64,000 nt of DNA from Mariprofundaceae bacterium (GCA_030950585.1 JAUZRG010000018.1:1-64000), one strand, 5' to 3'; shown: positions 18,775 through 28,574, numbered from the stretch's first letter. Notes: a model not told the origin generated them from the letters alone. Numbers and translations: made by a program.

Positions 18775-20217
18775 TTATTTACGCCAAAACTCAGGTACAA
18801 GTAGTACAAAAAATGTGAAAATTTCCAATCGTCCTAAAATCATAGCAAATAGTAAGATACCTTTGCCTGCTTGCGGCAAATCTGCATAGTTATTGGCAGG
18901 GCCTACCTGTGCAAAGCCTGGTCCTGTATTGGTGAGGCATGCAGCAGTGGCAGATAAGGAAGTTAGAATATCCACGCCAGTGACGGCTAATAATGTGGCG
19001 ATGACTGCATAACAAATCATGTAGAGGATAAAGAAACCCCATAAGGTTTGCATGATTTCATTGCTAATGCCTTGTTGACCTATCTTCACAGGAAATAGCG
19101 CATGTGGGTGAATAAGACGCATGATTTCTCTCATACCTTGTCGCCATAACAATAAAACACGCACGACTTTCATGCCACCACCTGTAGATCCAGCGCATGC
19201 GCCCACAAACATGGCTGCAATCATGAGTAAGGCCGTTGCTGAAGGCCATTGTGCATAATCGCTGACGGCAAAACCAGTCGTTGTTGCAACAGCCACGGTG
19301 TTGAAAACCACATCTTGCCACGGGACATGGTTGGAATCATAACTAATGATCGCAATGCTAATAATAAGAAAAATCAACCATTTACAGTACACTTTAAACT
19401 CTTCATCTTGCAGGTAACCTTTTAATGAAAAACCGCGCTTGAGTGCTGCAAAGTGTAAGGTAAAGTTAATGCCTGCGAGAAACATAAAAATAATAATTGT
19501 CCAGCGAATCATGATTTCATCATAATAATAACCAATACTGGCATCGTGAGTCGAAAATCCACCAATAGCGACCGTACACATGGCGTGATTGATGGCATCA
19601 AATAAGCTCATGCCTGCACCCCACAAAAGAAGCATGCAAATCAGTGTCATGGCTAAATAAATAAACCATAGAACTTTAGCTGTTTCTGTCACGCGCGATG
19701 TTAATTTATTTTTAACAGGACCTGGTGTTTCTGCACGAAAAAGTTGCATGCCACCAACACCTAATAAAGGCATGACAGCGATGGCTAAAACAATAATACC
19801 CATGCCTCCTAACCATTCTTGCATCGAACGCCAAAATAAAATGGAAGGAGGAAGCTTATCAAGACCAGTTAAGATGGTTGCACCTGTGGTGGTTAAGCCT
19901 GAAGTGGATTCAAATAAACCATCCATTAAGGTGGTGCATGTGCCTGTGGTCCAAAAAGGCATCGCGCCAAGAAAAGACAAAATGAGCCAAGCTAAAGCCA
20001 CAATTAAAAAGCCATCTCGATGACTAAGGCGGTCTGGTTTTTTGCCAGTAAAGCGCATACAGATCAAGCCTAATAATGAAACACTACAGCCAGCAACGAC
20101 AAAGTGGTGGGCGTTGCCAGTATCAAAATGAAGTGCGACAATGGCAGGTAACATCATGCCAACACCAAAAAGCGCGGTTAGAATGCCAACAGTCCAAATG
20201 ACACCGCGCAGATGCAC
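18775..20217 (-). CDS. trkH: Trk potassium uptake system membrane subunit TrkH
   Basis: This 480-residue inner-membrane channel subunit is the potassium translocator paired with TrkA. About ten hydrophobic segments are visible in repeated M1-P-M2 units, with selectivity loops around TSGLTTTGATIL (about residue 105), CTVAIGGFSTHDAS, TTTGFAVSDYAQWP and LTNTGPGFAQVGP. The start is GTG at 20217, immediately adjacent to the TAA of trkA, so the pair is co-translated. Confidence 0.95.
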   Translation of the reverse strand: MHLRGVIWTVGILTALFGVGMMLPAIVALHFDTGNAHHFVVAGCSVSLLGLICMRFTGKKPDRLSHRDGFLIVALAWLILSFLGAMPFWTTGTCTTLMDGLFESTSGLTTTGATILTGLDKLPPSILFWRSMQEWLGGMGIIVLAIAVMPLLGVGGMQLFRAETPGPVKNKLTSRVTETAKVLWFIYLAMTLICMLLLWGAGMSLFDAINHAMCTVAIGGFSTHDASIGYYYDEIMIRWTIIIFMFLAGINFTLHFAALKRGFSLKGYLQDEEFKVYCKWLIFLIISIAIISYDSNHVPWQDVVFNTVAVATTTGFAVSDYAQWPSATALLMIAAMFVGACAGSTGGGMKVVRVLLLWRQGMREIMRLIHPHALFPVKIGQQGISNEIMQTLWGFFILYMICYAVIATLLAVTGVDILTSLSATAACLTNTGPGFAQVGPANNYADLPQAGKGILLFAMILGRLEIFTFFVLLVPEFWRK

Positions 20218-21591
20218 TTAAAAAAACTCCAAATGAACCTGAAAGAGTTGTTCAACCGCTGGTATAGAAGCATGGGTTGTGACCATTAAAACATGGTCAT
20301 GGGCTTGAATATGGGTGTAACCATTCGGGATAATAACTTTATCGTTACGCACAACTGCACCCACAACGGTTTGAGGGGGTAGGTTCAAGTGTATGAGCGG
20401 TGCATTTAAAATGGCACTGGTCTCTAAGGCTTCGGCTTCGATGACTTCTAGGCTACCGTCACCAAGGCAAGCCGTACCCAAAACTCGGCCTTTGCGAATA
20501 TGACTTAAAATAGAAGCAACTGTTGTCAGGCGTGGAGATACGGTGACATCCAGTCCCATTTCATGAATGAGATCATTATAAATAGCGCGATTTACCAATG
20601 TCACAATATGGCCTACTTTGTATTTTTTAGCGATCAAGCTAGCCAATATATTGGTTTCATCATCATTGGTCAGGGCGAGGAAATCATCCATGCGATCAAT
20701 GTTTTCTTCTTCGAGAAGTTCACGGTCGAGGGCTGAGCCTAAGATGACGGTGGTTTTGTCTAAGTTTTCCGCTAACCAGAGGGCGCGAGTTGGATTTTGT
20801 TCGATTAACTTTGGAATAATGTTCATGTTTTCTAATTCTTTGGCCACGAGGTAACCCACATTACCACCACCTAAAATCATCACACTTTTATTGGCGCAGT
20901 CTGTGCATGCAGAACCGACTTTTTGTAAAAGGAGTTTAACTTGAGATTCTTCAACGGCAGCATAGAGACTATCACCAGCAAGAATGACATCATCGCCATT
21001 GGGCACTCGCCAGCGTCGATTGTGTTCATGGGCGACCATATAAACTTGAATATCTTGCAAAACATCTTGTAATTCATTGAATTGTAAGCCTGCTAAAAGG
21101 GTTTTAGGTGCAACTCTTAGACCGATCAGCTGAACTTTTCCACCTGAAAAATCTTGAGCATCGACAGCTGCTGAAATTTGTACCCGTTTGACAATCGCAT
21201 GTGCGGCTTCTTGTTCAGGAAAAATGATATGGTCAATGGGTAAATCATCCCGACCAAAGAGTTGAGAGGCTGCATTGACATAATCAGCTTCTCGTACACG
21301 TGCAATTTTGGTGGGAACTTGGTAAAGAGAATGGGCAACTTGGCATGCGATCATATTGACTTCATCGTTGGTGGTGGCTGCGATGAGTAAGTCCATGTGT
21401 TCAGCACCTGCTTGTGCTAAAACACTTGGGTGTGCTGCATTGCCCCAGACTGTTTTGACATCCATGCTATCAGAGACACGTTGAAGACAATTTTTATCAA
21501 GATCAACGACCACCACATCATTACCTTCAATGGCTAAGCGTTGGGCAATATTAAAACCAACTTCGCCTGCACCAAGGATTAAAATATTCAC
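20218..21591 (-). CDS. trkA: Trk potassium uptake regulatory subunit TrkA
   Basis: This 457-residue cytosolic NAD(H)-binding gating subunit has two RCK modules, each a Rossmann TrkA-N (MNILILGAGEVGFNIA at residue 1 and SVMILGGGNVGYLVA near 234) followed by a TrkA-C lobe. The length matches the family. The start is GTG overlapping the ntrX stop by four bases (GTGA), so it is coupled to the two-component genes. A trk system downstream of ntrYX is a recurring proteobacterial arrangement. Confidence 0.96.
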   Translation of the reverse strand: MNILILGAGEVGFNIAQRLAIEGNDVVVVDLDKNCLQRVSDSMDVKTVWGNAAHPSVLAQAGAEHMDLLIAATTNDEVNMIACQVAHSLYQVPTKIARVREADYVNAASQLFGRDDLPIDHIIFPEQEAAHAIVKRVQISAAVDAQDFSGGKVQLIGLRVAPKTLLAGLQFNELQDVLQDIQVYMVAHEHNRRWRVPNGDDVILAGDSLYAAVEESQVKLLLQKVGSACTDCANKSVMILGGGNVGYLVAKELENMNIIPKLIEQNPTRALWLAENLDKTTVILGSALDRELLEEENIDRMDDFLALTNDDETNILASLIAKKYKVGHIVTLVNRAIYNDLIHEMGLDVTVSPRLTTVASILSHIRKGRVLGTACLGDGSLEVIEAEALETSAILNAPLIHLNLPPQTVVGAVVRNDKVIIPNGYTHIQAHDHVLMVTTHASIPAVEQLFQVHLEFF

Positions 21592-22943
21592 TCTTGCCCT
21601 TCTTTTAAATTAAAGCTTTTTATTTTACGGTATAATTGGGTGCGCTCCATACCCACATGTGCGGCTGTGCGAGAGATATTCCATTGATGTTTTTTGAGGT
21701 TATGCAACAAGTAATTGCGTTCAAAATTTTCTTTTGCGGCATGGAATGAGTCGGTAAACTCATGGTTTTTGGGCTGAGAAGCACCCGTGAGAGGAATCAT
21801 ATTATCTAAGTTGATGTTTTTTCCAGGTAACATGATATGGCAACGTTCGATGTAATTGCGTAGCTCGCGTATGTTGCCATGCCATGGGTGTAGTTGTAGC
21901 TGTTGGAGCACATCATCGTGAAATTGAATGCTATTTTGAGATTTTTTATCAGCAAATAAAGTGGTGAAATGTTGAATAAGTAAGGGGATGTCTTCTTTGC
22001 GATGACGTAAAGCTGGAAGTTCGATGACGGCAACACTTAGGTGATAATAAAAGTCTTCACGAATAACTTGTCTTTGCATGGCTTGTTGCAAGTCGATGCT
22101 GGTAGCGGCAATCAAACGAATATTGGCATCTGCAATGCTGTCGTGGCCTAAGCGATGTAGTTTCTTTTGCTGTAAAACGCGCAAGACTTTGATTTGTAAA
22201 GCTGGATTCAGTAATTCAACTTCATTAAAGAACATGCTGCCGTGATGTGCTTTTTCCAGCTTTCCTGTTTGTTGTGTCATCTTGTGCGCGATGCTTTTAT
22301 CGTGACCAAACAATTCATCTTCCATGCGAGACCGTGGAATAGCTGCCAAGTTGATATCCACAAACTCTTGGCCTGAACGTGTGGATTGTTCGTGTAGCAT
22401 TTTTGCCACTGTGGCTTTGCCTGTGCCGTGCTCACCATGAATGAGAACTGACGCATCCATGCCTGCAAAACGTTGAATTTGTTTAATCGCTTTTTTAATC
22501 GCAGGTGTTTTACCGATAAGCTCACTGCGCTGTTTTGTTTGTGAGCGTTGTTTGAGGGATAAATTTTCGTTGGTTAACTTTCTTTTTTCAAGTGCATTAC
22601 GCACGAGAATAAGTAAGCGGTCAGATGATAATGGTTTTTCTAAGAAGTCAAAGGCTCCTTTTTGGGTTGCGCGTACTGCGGTATCAATGGTGGCATGACC
22701 AGACATCATGATGATGGGCACATCTGAATCCATTTGGCGAATTCTTGATAAGGTTTCTAAGCCATCAATGCCAGGCATCCAAATATCTAATAAGACGCAA
22801 TCAGCTGCTTTTTGGCGGTAGCGTGCCACAGCCTCTTCACCTGAAGAAGCGCATTGGGTGGCATAGCCTTCATCTTCAAATAAATCTTGCAAAGATTCTC
22901 TGATGGGTTGTTCATCATCAACGATTAGGATGTGTTGAGTCAT
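21588..22943 (-). CDS. ntrX: NtrX-like response regulator with degenerate AAA+ domain
   Basis: A response regulator of about 450 residues: receiver domain with Asp10/Asp11, phospho-acceptor near Asp53 (LLDIWMPGIDG) and Lys near 103; an AAA+ domain with Walker A GEHGTGKA near 169-176; and a Fis-type HTH at the C terminus (NISRTAAHVGMERTQLYRKI). It is paired with the NtrY kinase upstream, with a 26-base overlap. The start ATG at 22943 has GGAGG upstream on the minus strand; a longer in-frame extension is unlikely. Oddities: no GAFTGA loop (the region reads GHDKSIAHKM), Walker B is FFNE rather than LDE, and the second arginine finger position is His (FYYHL). Activation of sigma-54 RNA polymerase is therefore doubtful, and it more likely works as a DNA-binding regulator. 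Confidence 0.9.
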   Translation of the reverse strand: MTQHILIVDDEQPIRESLQDLFEDEGYATQCASSGEEAVARYRQKAADCVLLDIWMPGIDGLETLSRIRQMDSDVPIIMMSGHATIDTAVRATQKGAFDFLEKPLSSDRLLILVRNALEKRKLTNENLSLKQRSQTKQRSELIGKTPAIKKAIKQIQRFAGMDASVLIHGEHGTGKATVAKMLHEQSTRSGQEFVDINLAAIPRSRMEDELFGHDKSIAHKMTQQTGKLEKAHHGSMFFNEVELLNPALQIKVLRVLQQKKLHRLGHDSIADANIRLIAATSIDLQQAMQRQVIREDFYYHLSVAVIELPALRHRKEDIPLLIQHFTTLFADKKSQNSIQFHDDVLQQLQLHPWHGNIRELRNYIERCHIMLPGKNINLDNMIPLTGASQPKNHEFTDSFHAAKENFERNYLLHNLKKHQWNISRTAAHVGMERTQLYRKIKSFNLKEGQE

Positions 22944-25098
22944 GATTGCCTCCTTCTGAGCGTAGTGGTATATGCACACAAAAGTGAGTGGGGTGAGACC
23001 GTGATAACAACATGAGTGTCCCCTTGTGTTCTTCGACAATACGTTTGGCAATGGCTAAACCTAAACCCGAGCCGTCAGACTTGGTGGAGTAGTAAGGTTC
23101 AAAAATATGGTCTTCTTGTTGTTCAGCAATGCCTTCACCATCGTCTTCGATATGAAAATGAATGTATTGGCATTCTACTTGTACATAAAGGCGAACCTGT
23201 TCTTTATTTGTTGTCGTGGCTGATAGGGCGTTATCCATTAAATTAATCAAAATTTGACGCATTTGATCAATGTCACATTCAAGGTGAATGGCTGCTGTGG
23301 GCAATTGAACCTCTAACTGTGGGTAACTTGTATATAAATCCTGCATTTCCATAAGAAGGCGATCCACATCCACCATCGCCAGTCTGGGCTTTGGCATGCG
23401 AGCCAAGGTCGAGAAGTCTAATACAAGGCGTTGTAAACGTTCGACTTGAGTAATGACTGTGCTGGTGCAGCGATCAAAGATATCAGTGTCTTCGACTTGG
23501 TTTCTGCACCGACGTTGCAACCTTTCGGCAGCAAGTTTGATGGGGGTGAGCGGGTTTTTTATTTCATGGGCTAAGTGTCGTGCGACTTCTGTCCAAGCAC
23601 GTTGACGTTGCATATTGATAAATTCACTAATATCATCAAACAATAGAATATAGCCTGATGTGCCTTCTTCTCCGATATTTTCTAAAAGCTCACCACGTGC
23701 AAGGAGGTGAATCATGCGATGGCCAACATCAATATCCATTTGACGCTGTAACTTACCTTGTTCTTGGTGGTAAAGCTCTTCAAAAAAGTGATGAATATCT
23801 TCAAGCTTGCCAATGCAGGCTTGGCTGATGTGTTGGGCTGGTTCCCAAGGTACATTGAGGTGTAGGACTTGAATGAGTGAGCGATTAAATAAACGAATGT
23901 GGCCATCGGCATCCATCAAGAGGACACCCGTTTGTAGATTTTCTAGCAATGTTTGCAGAATTGTTTGGCGTTGTTGAGAGCTATTGAGAGCGAGCTTTAA
24001 CTCGGTTTCTGTGTCTTTCAACGTGTGCATGTTTTCCTGAAGGCGTTTGGTCATGCTATTAAAACTGCGGCTAAGTGAGCCTAGTTCATCATGAGGGGTC
24101 GATTGGATATGTACATCAAGGTTACCTTCACGGACTTGACGCAAGGCTTTTTCTAAACCGTTGATTGGTTGGGTGATGCGGTGGGCAAAAAACAAGGCAA
24201 GTAGTGCTGCAATGCCTGTAATAGCTAGATTAATACTCAGCATCATATACATAAAGGCATCTTGAATAGAGGTGCGATGGTTTTTTAAGTTTTGATAGTT
24301 TCGATAGTCGCCTTCCACTTCACGGGCGCTACTCACCACTTCTTTGGGTAGGTGTACTTCTGCGCGCAGAAGCCCAATGACTCCGCTGGTACTTTGCAGG
24401 GGAACATAAGCCACGGCAATATCATCACCTTCAAACGAGGTGTAGTGGGTCACGGCTTGAACCAAGCTCAAAGCAAGTTTGGCATCGTTACCGAGTTCGA
24501 CAGGTTGAACCTTGAGGCCACTTTCTTTAACACCACCAAGTTGACGACCATTGAGATCAAACAACTGTAAGCGTTGCCAGTCCTCATAAGCCATGATGTG
24601 GCTAAGTTGGACATTGAGGCGAACGTAGTCAATGGGTGTTTGGGCAATATCAATGAGGCGTAAATCATGGCTATAGCTTTCAAGCTTTTGCTGAAGGTCA
24701 TGTTCAATGCGATTGTAAAAACCTTGGGCAAGGTTAAGTGCGCGATCTAATAATGTATCAACACGGACATCAAACCAAGCGCTTAAGGCTCGATCCACCA
24801 GTTGATTGGCTGTGATTTGTAGTGTCATGCCTGGAATAAGTAACATGCAAATAAGAGCCATCACTAACTTGGCACGGAGCCGAGATCCTGAACGTTGTTT
24901 GTTGGCTTGGAAAAGATAGATGCCATAATAAAGCAAGGTCACAGCAAGGATGATGAGTAGTGTAATGCTAACCCATGCACTCCAAATGGATATGTTATGC
25001 ACTTGAAATTGATTGCTTTGAGGCCATAAAAAGGCCACCAATATAAAGATAATGCCACTCAGTGCCATGGGTAAAAGATAAATGATGCGACGACTCAT
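22918..25098 (-). CDS. ntrY: NtrY-type membrane sensor histidine kinase
   Basis: This 726-residue sensor kinase partners the adjacent NtrX. The N terminus has three hydrophobic segments within the first 100 residues, then a periplasmic stretch to about 280, a further TM about 283-305, HAMP about 305-360, PAS about 375-485, a dimerisation domain with H-box ARHLAHEIKNPLTPIKLA, and a HATPase domain with N box NLMDNALSAT, DDGEGI and GSGLGLAIAKRIVEEH. All catalytic boxes look intact. It overlaps the upstream DUF4390 gene by four bases (ATGA). NtrYX systems are linked to nitrogen, respiration and envelope control in proteobacteria; the signal here is unknown. Confidence 0.94.
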   Translation of the reverse strand: MSRRIIYLLPMALSGIIFILVAFLWPQSNQFQVHNISIWSAWVSITLLIILAVTLLYYGIYLFQANKQRSGSRLRAKLVMALICMLLIPGMTLQITANQLVDRALSAWFDVRVDTLLDRALNLAQGFYNRIEHDLQQKLESYSHDLRLIDIAQTPIDYVRLNVQLSHIMAYEDWQRLQLFDLNGRQLGGVKESGLKVQPVELGNDAKLALSLVQAVTHYTSFEGDDIAVAYVPLQSTSGVIGLLRAEVHLPKEVVSSAREVEGDYRNYQNLKNHRTSIQDAFMYMMLSINLAITGIAALLALFFAHRITQPINGLEKALRQVREGNLDVHIQSTPHDELGSLSRSFNSMTKRLQENMHTLKDTETELKLALNSSQQRQTILQTLLENLQTGVLLMDADGHIRLFNRSLIQVLHLNVPWEPAQHISQACIGKLEDIHHFFEELYHQEQGKLQRQMDIDVGHRMIHLLARGELLENIGEEGTSGYILLFDDISEFINMQRQRAWTEVARHLAHEIKNPLTPIKLAAERLQRRCRNQVEDTDIFDRCTSTVITQVERLQRLVLDFSTLARMPKPRLAMVDVDRLLMEMQDLYTSYPQLEVQLPTAAIHLECDIDQMRQILINLMDNALSATTTNKEQVRLYVQVECQYIHFHIEDDGEGIAEQQEDHIFEPYYSTKSDGSGLGLAIAKRIVEEHKGTLMLLSRSHPTHFCVHIPLRSEGGNHDSTHPNR

Positions 25099-25622
25099 GG
25101 TAAACTCAATGTTGTTGCAGCGATTTCATGCGGCGTGTAAAACCATGAATCAATTTCTTGGTCACTTGCGCCTGCTGAGGAGTGCAGTTCAATTTGCAAA
25201 AGGTATTTCTTGTTTTGATCAAGTAAACTTTGATCAAGAAAAGGCAGTTGTTTAAATGAGATTAAAAAAGCAATGGCATCATCAATATTGGATACATGTT
25301 GATTGATACCGCTTGATTGGTCTACCAATGCCCAGTTGCCTGAAAGGAGGTCAGGGATAACTTTGTGGTGGATATGGACGGTCGCAAACTCATGGTTCCA
25401 CCAATATTGATTAACCTCTTCGATGCGCAGTGTCCAAAGAAAGCTCATGTTAATGCCTTCTTGCAATGATTTTCGCAGGGGGCGAGTGTCATGTTTTGCA
25501 ATAATATCACAGTATAAAACATGGTCATCGCCCTTAAAAATTTTTACAGCTAGGCTAGCTTCCGCATGTGCGGTGCTCATGGTGTAAAAAAATAGGCATA
25601 AAAATAAAGACAATCTGTACAT
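25095..25622 (-). CDS. DUF4390 exported protein upstream of ntrY
   Basis: This 175-residue protein starts with a signal peptide (hydrophobic core LFLCLFFYTM, cleavage likely after AHA near residue 20) and a beta-rich body of the DUF4390 type. It is probably periplasmic. Its stop overlaps the ntrY start by four bases; a DUF4390 gene preceding ntrY recurs in proteobacteria, suggesting a role in signal sensing by NtrY. That role is inference, as the family has no established function. Confidence 0.78.
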   Translation of the reverse strand: MYRLSLFLCLFFYTMSTAHAEASLAVKIFKGDDHVLYCDIIAKHDTRPLRKSLQEGINMSFLWTLRIEEVNQYWWNHEFATVHIHHKVIPDLLSGNWALVDQSSGINQHVSNIDDAIAFLISFKQLPFLDQSLLDQNKKYLLQIELHSSAGASDQEIDSWFYTPHEIAATTLSLP

Positions 25623-25744
25623 CGCAGTTCGGAATGATAGACAACGTTTGCGTAAAGGTCATTAATCGCAGTCAATGATTTTAGTTTATGCTGATGCATA
25701 AGTCATTTTGAGTAGTGTGTTTTTATTTAAGGCGGTAGGTATTG
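25623..25744. promoter_or_regulatory. Divergent intergenic region between the ntr operon and the cysZ-like gene
   Basis: These 122 bases separate two divergently transcribed units and must hold promoters for both the DUF4390-ntrYX-trkAH-mtnA operon and the EI24/CysZ-like gene. The sequence is AT-rich, but I cannot single out convincing -35/-10 pairs. AAGGCGG at 25729-25735 serves as ribosome binding site for the rightward gene. Confidence 0.5.
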
Positions 25745-26452
25745 ATGTTAAAAGGTGGATTTGTTTTATTGAAGGGTATGAAGGAGCTATTATCGAAAAT
25801 AGTCTTACGTCGCCTTTTATTTAAAATGTTTTTTGGTTTGTTGCTTTTAAGCACCTGCATTTTTATGTTTGTATTGCTAATAACAAACTGGATAGCTGTG
25901 ATGTGGTTGCCTGAAACTGAAGCGTGGTGGGCTGTCATTGTCTCTTTGTTTGTGTGGGTTATTTCTTTTGCAGTGTCAGCCTCATTGGGTGCAGTGCTTT
26001 ACTTATTATTTTCAGGAACGGTGGTGGCTCCGTATTTAGATATGCTGGCAGCTCAAGTAGATCACTCTTCTGTATCCGAACAGCCGTGGTGGCAACAGGT
26101 GAAACAAAGTGCCCAGAATACGACAAAGCCAATGGTGAAGTTATTAAGCTTGGGTGCTATCTGTTTGGCTTTATTATTGATTCCTATTGTGGGTGCGCCA
26201 CTAGCAGGGGTGCTGTGGTTTTATGCGTGTATGCGCTTTATGTTGTTTGAGTTGATTGATGTGCCTTGTAGCCGTCGATCTATGTTGTTTGAAGATCGTG
26301 AGTTGCTGGTTCAGCAACATGTCTTTTTTTATTATAGCTTTGCTTTGTCAGCGATGTTTTTGATGATGATTCCGATTCTTAATATTTTAATTCACCCCAG
26401 TGCAGTGGTTGGCTTAATATTGAATACTAAAGCCGCTGGCCTTGATTCCTAG
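25745..26452 (+). CDS. CysZ/EI24-family inner membrane protein
   Basis: This protein of about 235 residues has four or more hydrophobic segments (about 27-50, 62-90, 134-160, 190-220). The short motif GTVVAPYLDMLA after the second helix and the ending resemble the EI24/CysZ family, whose founding member takes up sulfate for cysteine synthesis. I chose ATG at 25745 over an in-frame TTG one codon earlier. No sulfur genes lie next to it, so CysZ function is only a family guess. Confidence 0.72.
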   Translation: MLKGGFVLLKGMKELLSKIVLRRLLFKMFFGLLLLSTCIFMFVLLITNWIAVMWLPETEAWWAVIVSLFVWVISFAVSASLGAVLYLLFSGTVVAPYLDMLAAQVDHSSVSEQPWWQQVKQSAQNTTKPMVKLLSLGAICLALLLIPIVGAPLAGVLWFYACMRFMLFELIDVPCSRRSMLFEDRELLVQQHVFFYYSFALSAMFLMMIPILNILIHPSAVVGLILNTKAAGLDS

Positions 26453-26518
26453 TGCCTTAATTTAAAAAAGAAGGCATTGAAAAAATAGCTTAAAATAAAT
26501 TGTTTTGATGCATCTTGC

Positions 26519-26536
26519 CTAAGGCCAAGGCCTTAG
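26519..26536. repeat. Perfect inverted repeat upstream of ppiD
   Basis: CTAAGGCC and GGCCTTAG are perfect 8-base arms around AA, about 70 bases before the ppiD ATG. No T tract follows, so it is not a normal terminator; it could be an operator or a weak hairpin. Confidence 0.55.
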
Positions 26537-26603
26537 CTAGTTTGCCGCTTTTCTTCATAGACAGTGTGAAACAGTCTAACTATTTGAAATACAAGAGGTC
26601 ATA

Positions 26604-28523
26604 ATGCTTGAAACGATGCGTAACCAAGCTCAGTCATGGATAGCAAAGGTTATTTTACTGGGGATTATGCTATCATTTGCACTTTGGGGTGTTGGTGATT
26701 TCTTTTCAGATTCCAATATGGATACTGTTGCTGAAGTTGATGGTAAGAGTATTTCCGCACAAAAATTTCAAAATACTTATAACCAACAGTTAAATAATTA
26801 TCGCTCTATGTTGGGCGCGTCTTTCTCAAAAGAGCTTGCCGATAACTTAGGTTTAAAAGAAAATACCTTACAAACAATGATTAATCGTCAGTTGATGTTG
26901 GATGAAGCGGCATCCCAAGGTTTGGTGGGACCAACCACCACGCTACTTGCTCGCATTCAGGCAACACCAGCTTTTCAGTCTGCTGAGGGACAGTTTGATG
27001 CTTCACGTTATCAAGCATTAACACGTAACCTTGGTTTTAGAACACCTGTGGATTATGAGCATGATCAACAATTAAATTTGATGGTGGAAGCCTTAGAGCG
27101 GACATTCACGGAAAGTACGCAAATCACAAAAGATGCCATCTATCAACGTTTTTTAGAGAAAGAAGAAAAACGTGACTTAACAGCCTTGATTGTTGAAACA
27201 GCCAGCTTAGAAAAAAGCATTGAGATGAGTGATGATGATATTCAGGCTTATTATGATGACAATAAATCACAGTTTATGTCACCGGTACGTTTGCGTTTGA
27301 TCGCTGTTGATATTAATGCTGCGAAGATGTTGGATCTTGTTGAAGTGAAAGATGATGACGTGAAAGCGGCATACGAATCTTCACAAGATCAATGGAATAG
27401 CACTGAAGAGCGTCGTGCAAGTCATATCTTGGTTCGTTTAGCACCAGACGCTGCTGATGATGTGAAAGAAGCTGCGCAAGCAAAAATAGAAGCTGTGTTA
27501 GCGCGTGTGAAGTCAGGTGAAAATTTTGCAGTCGTTGCCAAAGAGGTTTCTGAAGATACCACCGCAGCACAAGGTGGTGACGTAGGATTCTTTGAAAAAG
27601 GTCGCATGGTTCCCACATTTGAACAAGCAGTTTTTGATTTGGAAAAAGGTGCCACTAGTGATGTCGTCAAGACTGACTATGGTTTGCATGTGATTCAGCT
27701 AACCGATATTAAGGCTGCTCGTCAAAAAACATTTGATGAAGTGAAAGAGCAAGTGCAAGTAAAACTACGTATGGAAAAAGCTGGCGAAGCTTCTTATGAA
27801 ATTTCACGCAAGCTAGAAGATATGTTGGGTCAAGAAGATCATTTGAAAGATGCTGTCAAAGACCTTGATATAGCATTGTTGGACTTGGGTGAGCTCAGCC
27901 AGCAAGAATCAATGGCACAAGATTTGTTGCGTGTGGATGATGAGTATCGCAAGCAAGTGTTTCGTTCTTCCGTTGGCGATAGTATAGAAGTTGTCGAAAT
28001 TAGCTCAGGCCGTTTTGTTGCGGTGGAAGTATTGGAACGTCTTGATCCACAAGAGCAAGCTTTGGCAGATGTGAAAGAGCAAGTCACAACATTTGCGAAA
28101 CAAGAAAAAGTAAAAGTAGCTGTACGTGAGCAAGCCACAGCTTTACTAGCAAAACATCAAGGTGATCTTAGTAGCTTAGCGAAAGCGAGTGATGCCCAAG
28201 TTCTGTATACCGCCAAAGCTGTGAAGCTAGATGGTACAGGCGATGAAAAATCAGGTTGGTTGAAAAATGACCTTTTAGATCAAGCTTTTTTGTTGGAAGA
28301 AGGTCAGGTCGCAGCGCAAGTGTTTGAAACAGAGAAAGGCTTTGCTTTGGTTCAAGTAGACCGTATTCTGACTGCTAGTGATGATGACTTTGCTTTGATG
28401 CGTGATGATTTAGAAACAGAATTGCGTAAATCAGGTGGGCAATCTCGTTTTGAACGTTGGATGAGTTCAGTGCGTCAACATCATGATATTCAAGTGAATA
28501 AATCTATTTTATTAAAATTTTAA
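26604..28523 (+). CDS. ppiD: PpiD-like membrane-anchored periplasmic chaperone/PPIase
   Basis: This 639-residue protein has the PpiD plan: a short cytoplasmic N terminus (MLETMRNQAQSWIAK), one TM about residues 16-33, a SurA/PpiD N-terminal chaperone region to about 250, a parvulin domain about 270-370 (RRASHILVRL, then GGDVGFFEKGRMVPTFEQA and YGLHVIQLTD), and a C-terminal chaperone part. PpiD assists newly exported outer-membrane proteins at the SecYEG exit. The parvulin domain keeps the aromatic/Phe core. It appears to be monocistronic. Confidence 0.92.
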   Translation: MLETMRNQAQSWIAKVILLGIMLSFALWGVGDFFSDSNMDTVAEVDGKSISAQKFQNTYNQQLNNYRSMLGASFSKELADNLGLKENTLQTMINRQLMLDEAASQGLVGPTTTLLARIQATPAFQSAEGQFDASRYQALTRNLGFRTPVDYEHDQQLNLMVEALERTFTESTQITKDAIYQRFLEKEEKRDLTALIVETASLEKSIEMSDDDIQAYYDDNKSQFMSPVRLRLIAVDINAAKMLDLVEVKDDDVKAAYESSQDQWNSTEERRASHILVRLAPDAADDVKEAAQAKIEAVLARVKSGENFAVVAKEVSEDTTAAQGGDVGFFEKGRMVPTFEQAVFDLEKGATSDVVKTDYGLHVIQLTDIKAARQKTFDEVKEQVQVKLRMEKAGEASYEISRKLEDMLGQEDHLKDAVKDLDIALLDLGELSQQESMAQDLLRVDDEYRKQVFRSSVGDSIEVVEISSGRFVAVEVLERLDPQEQALADVKEQVTTFAKQEKVKVAVREQATALLAKHQGDLSSLAKASDAQVLYTAKAVKLDGTGDEKSGWLKNDLLDQAFLLEEGQVAAQVFETEKGFALVQVDRILTASDDDFALMRDDLETELRKSGGQSRFERWMSSVRQHHDIQVNKSILLKF

Positions 28524-28574
28524 AGCCTTGCTGATAAGAGTACTTAGCTTGGTTGTGAAAATTGTTCTAGGTCA

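Noticed and set aside
22943-23051. Longer N terminus of the NtrX-like protein
   Set aside because: The extra 36 residues lie within ntrY and precede a strong ribosome binding site and the canonical receiver start.
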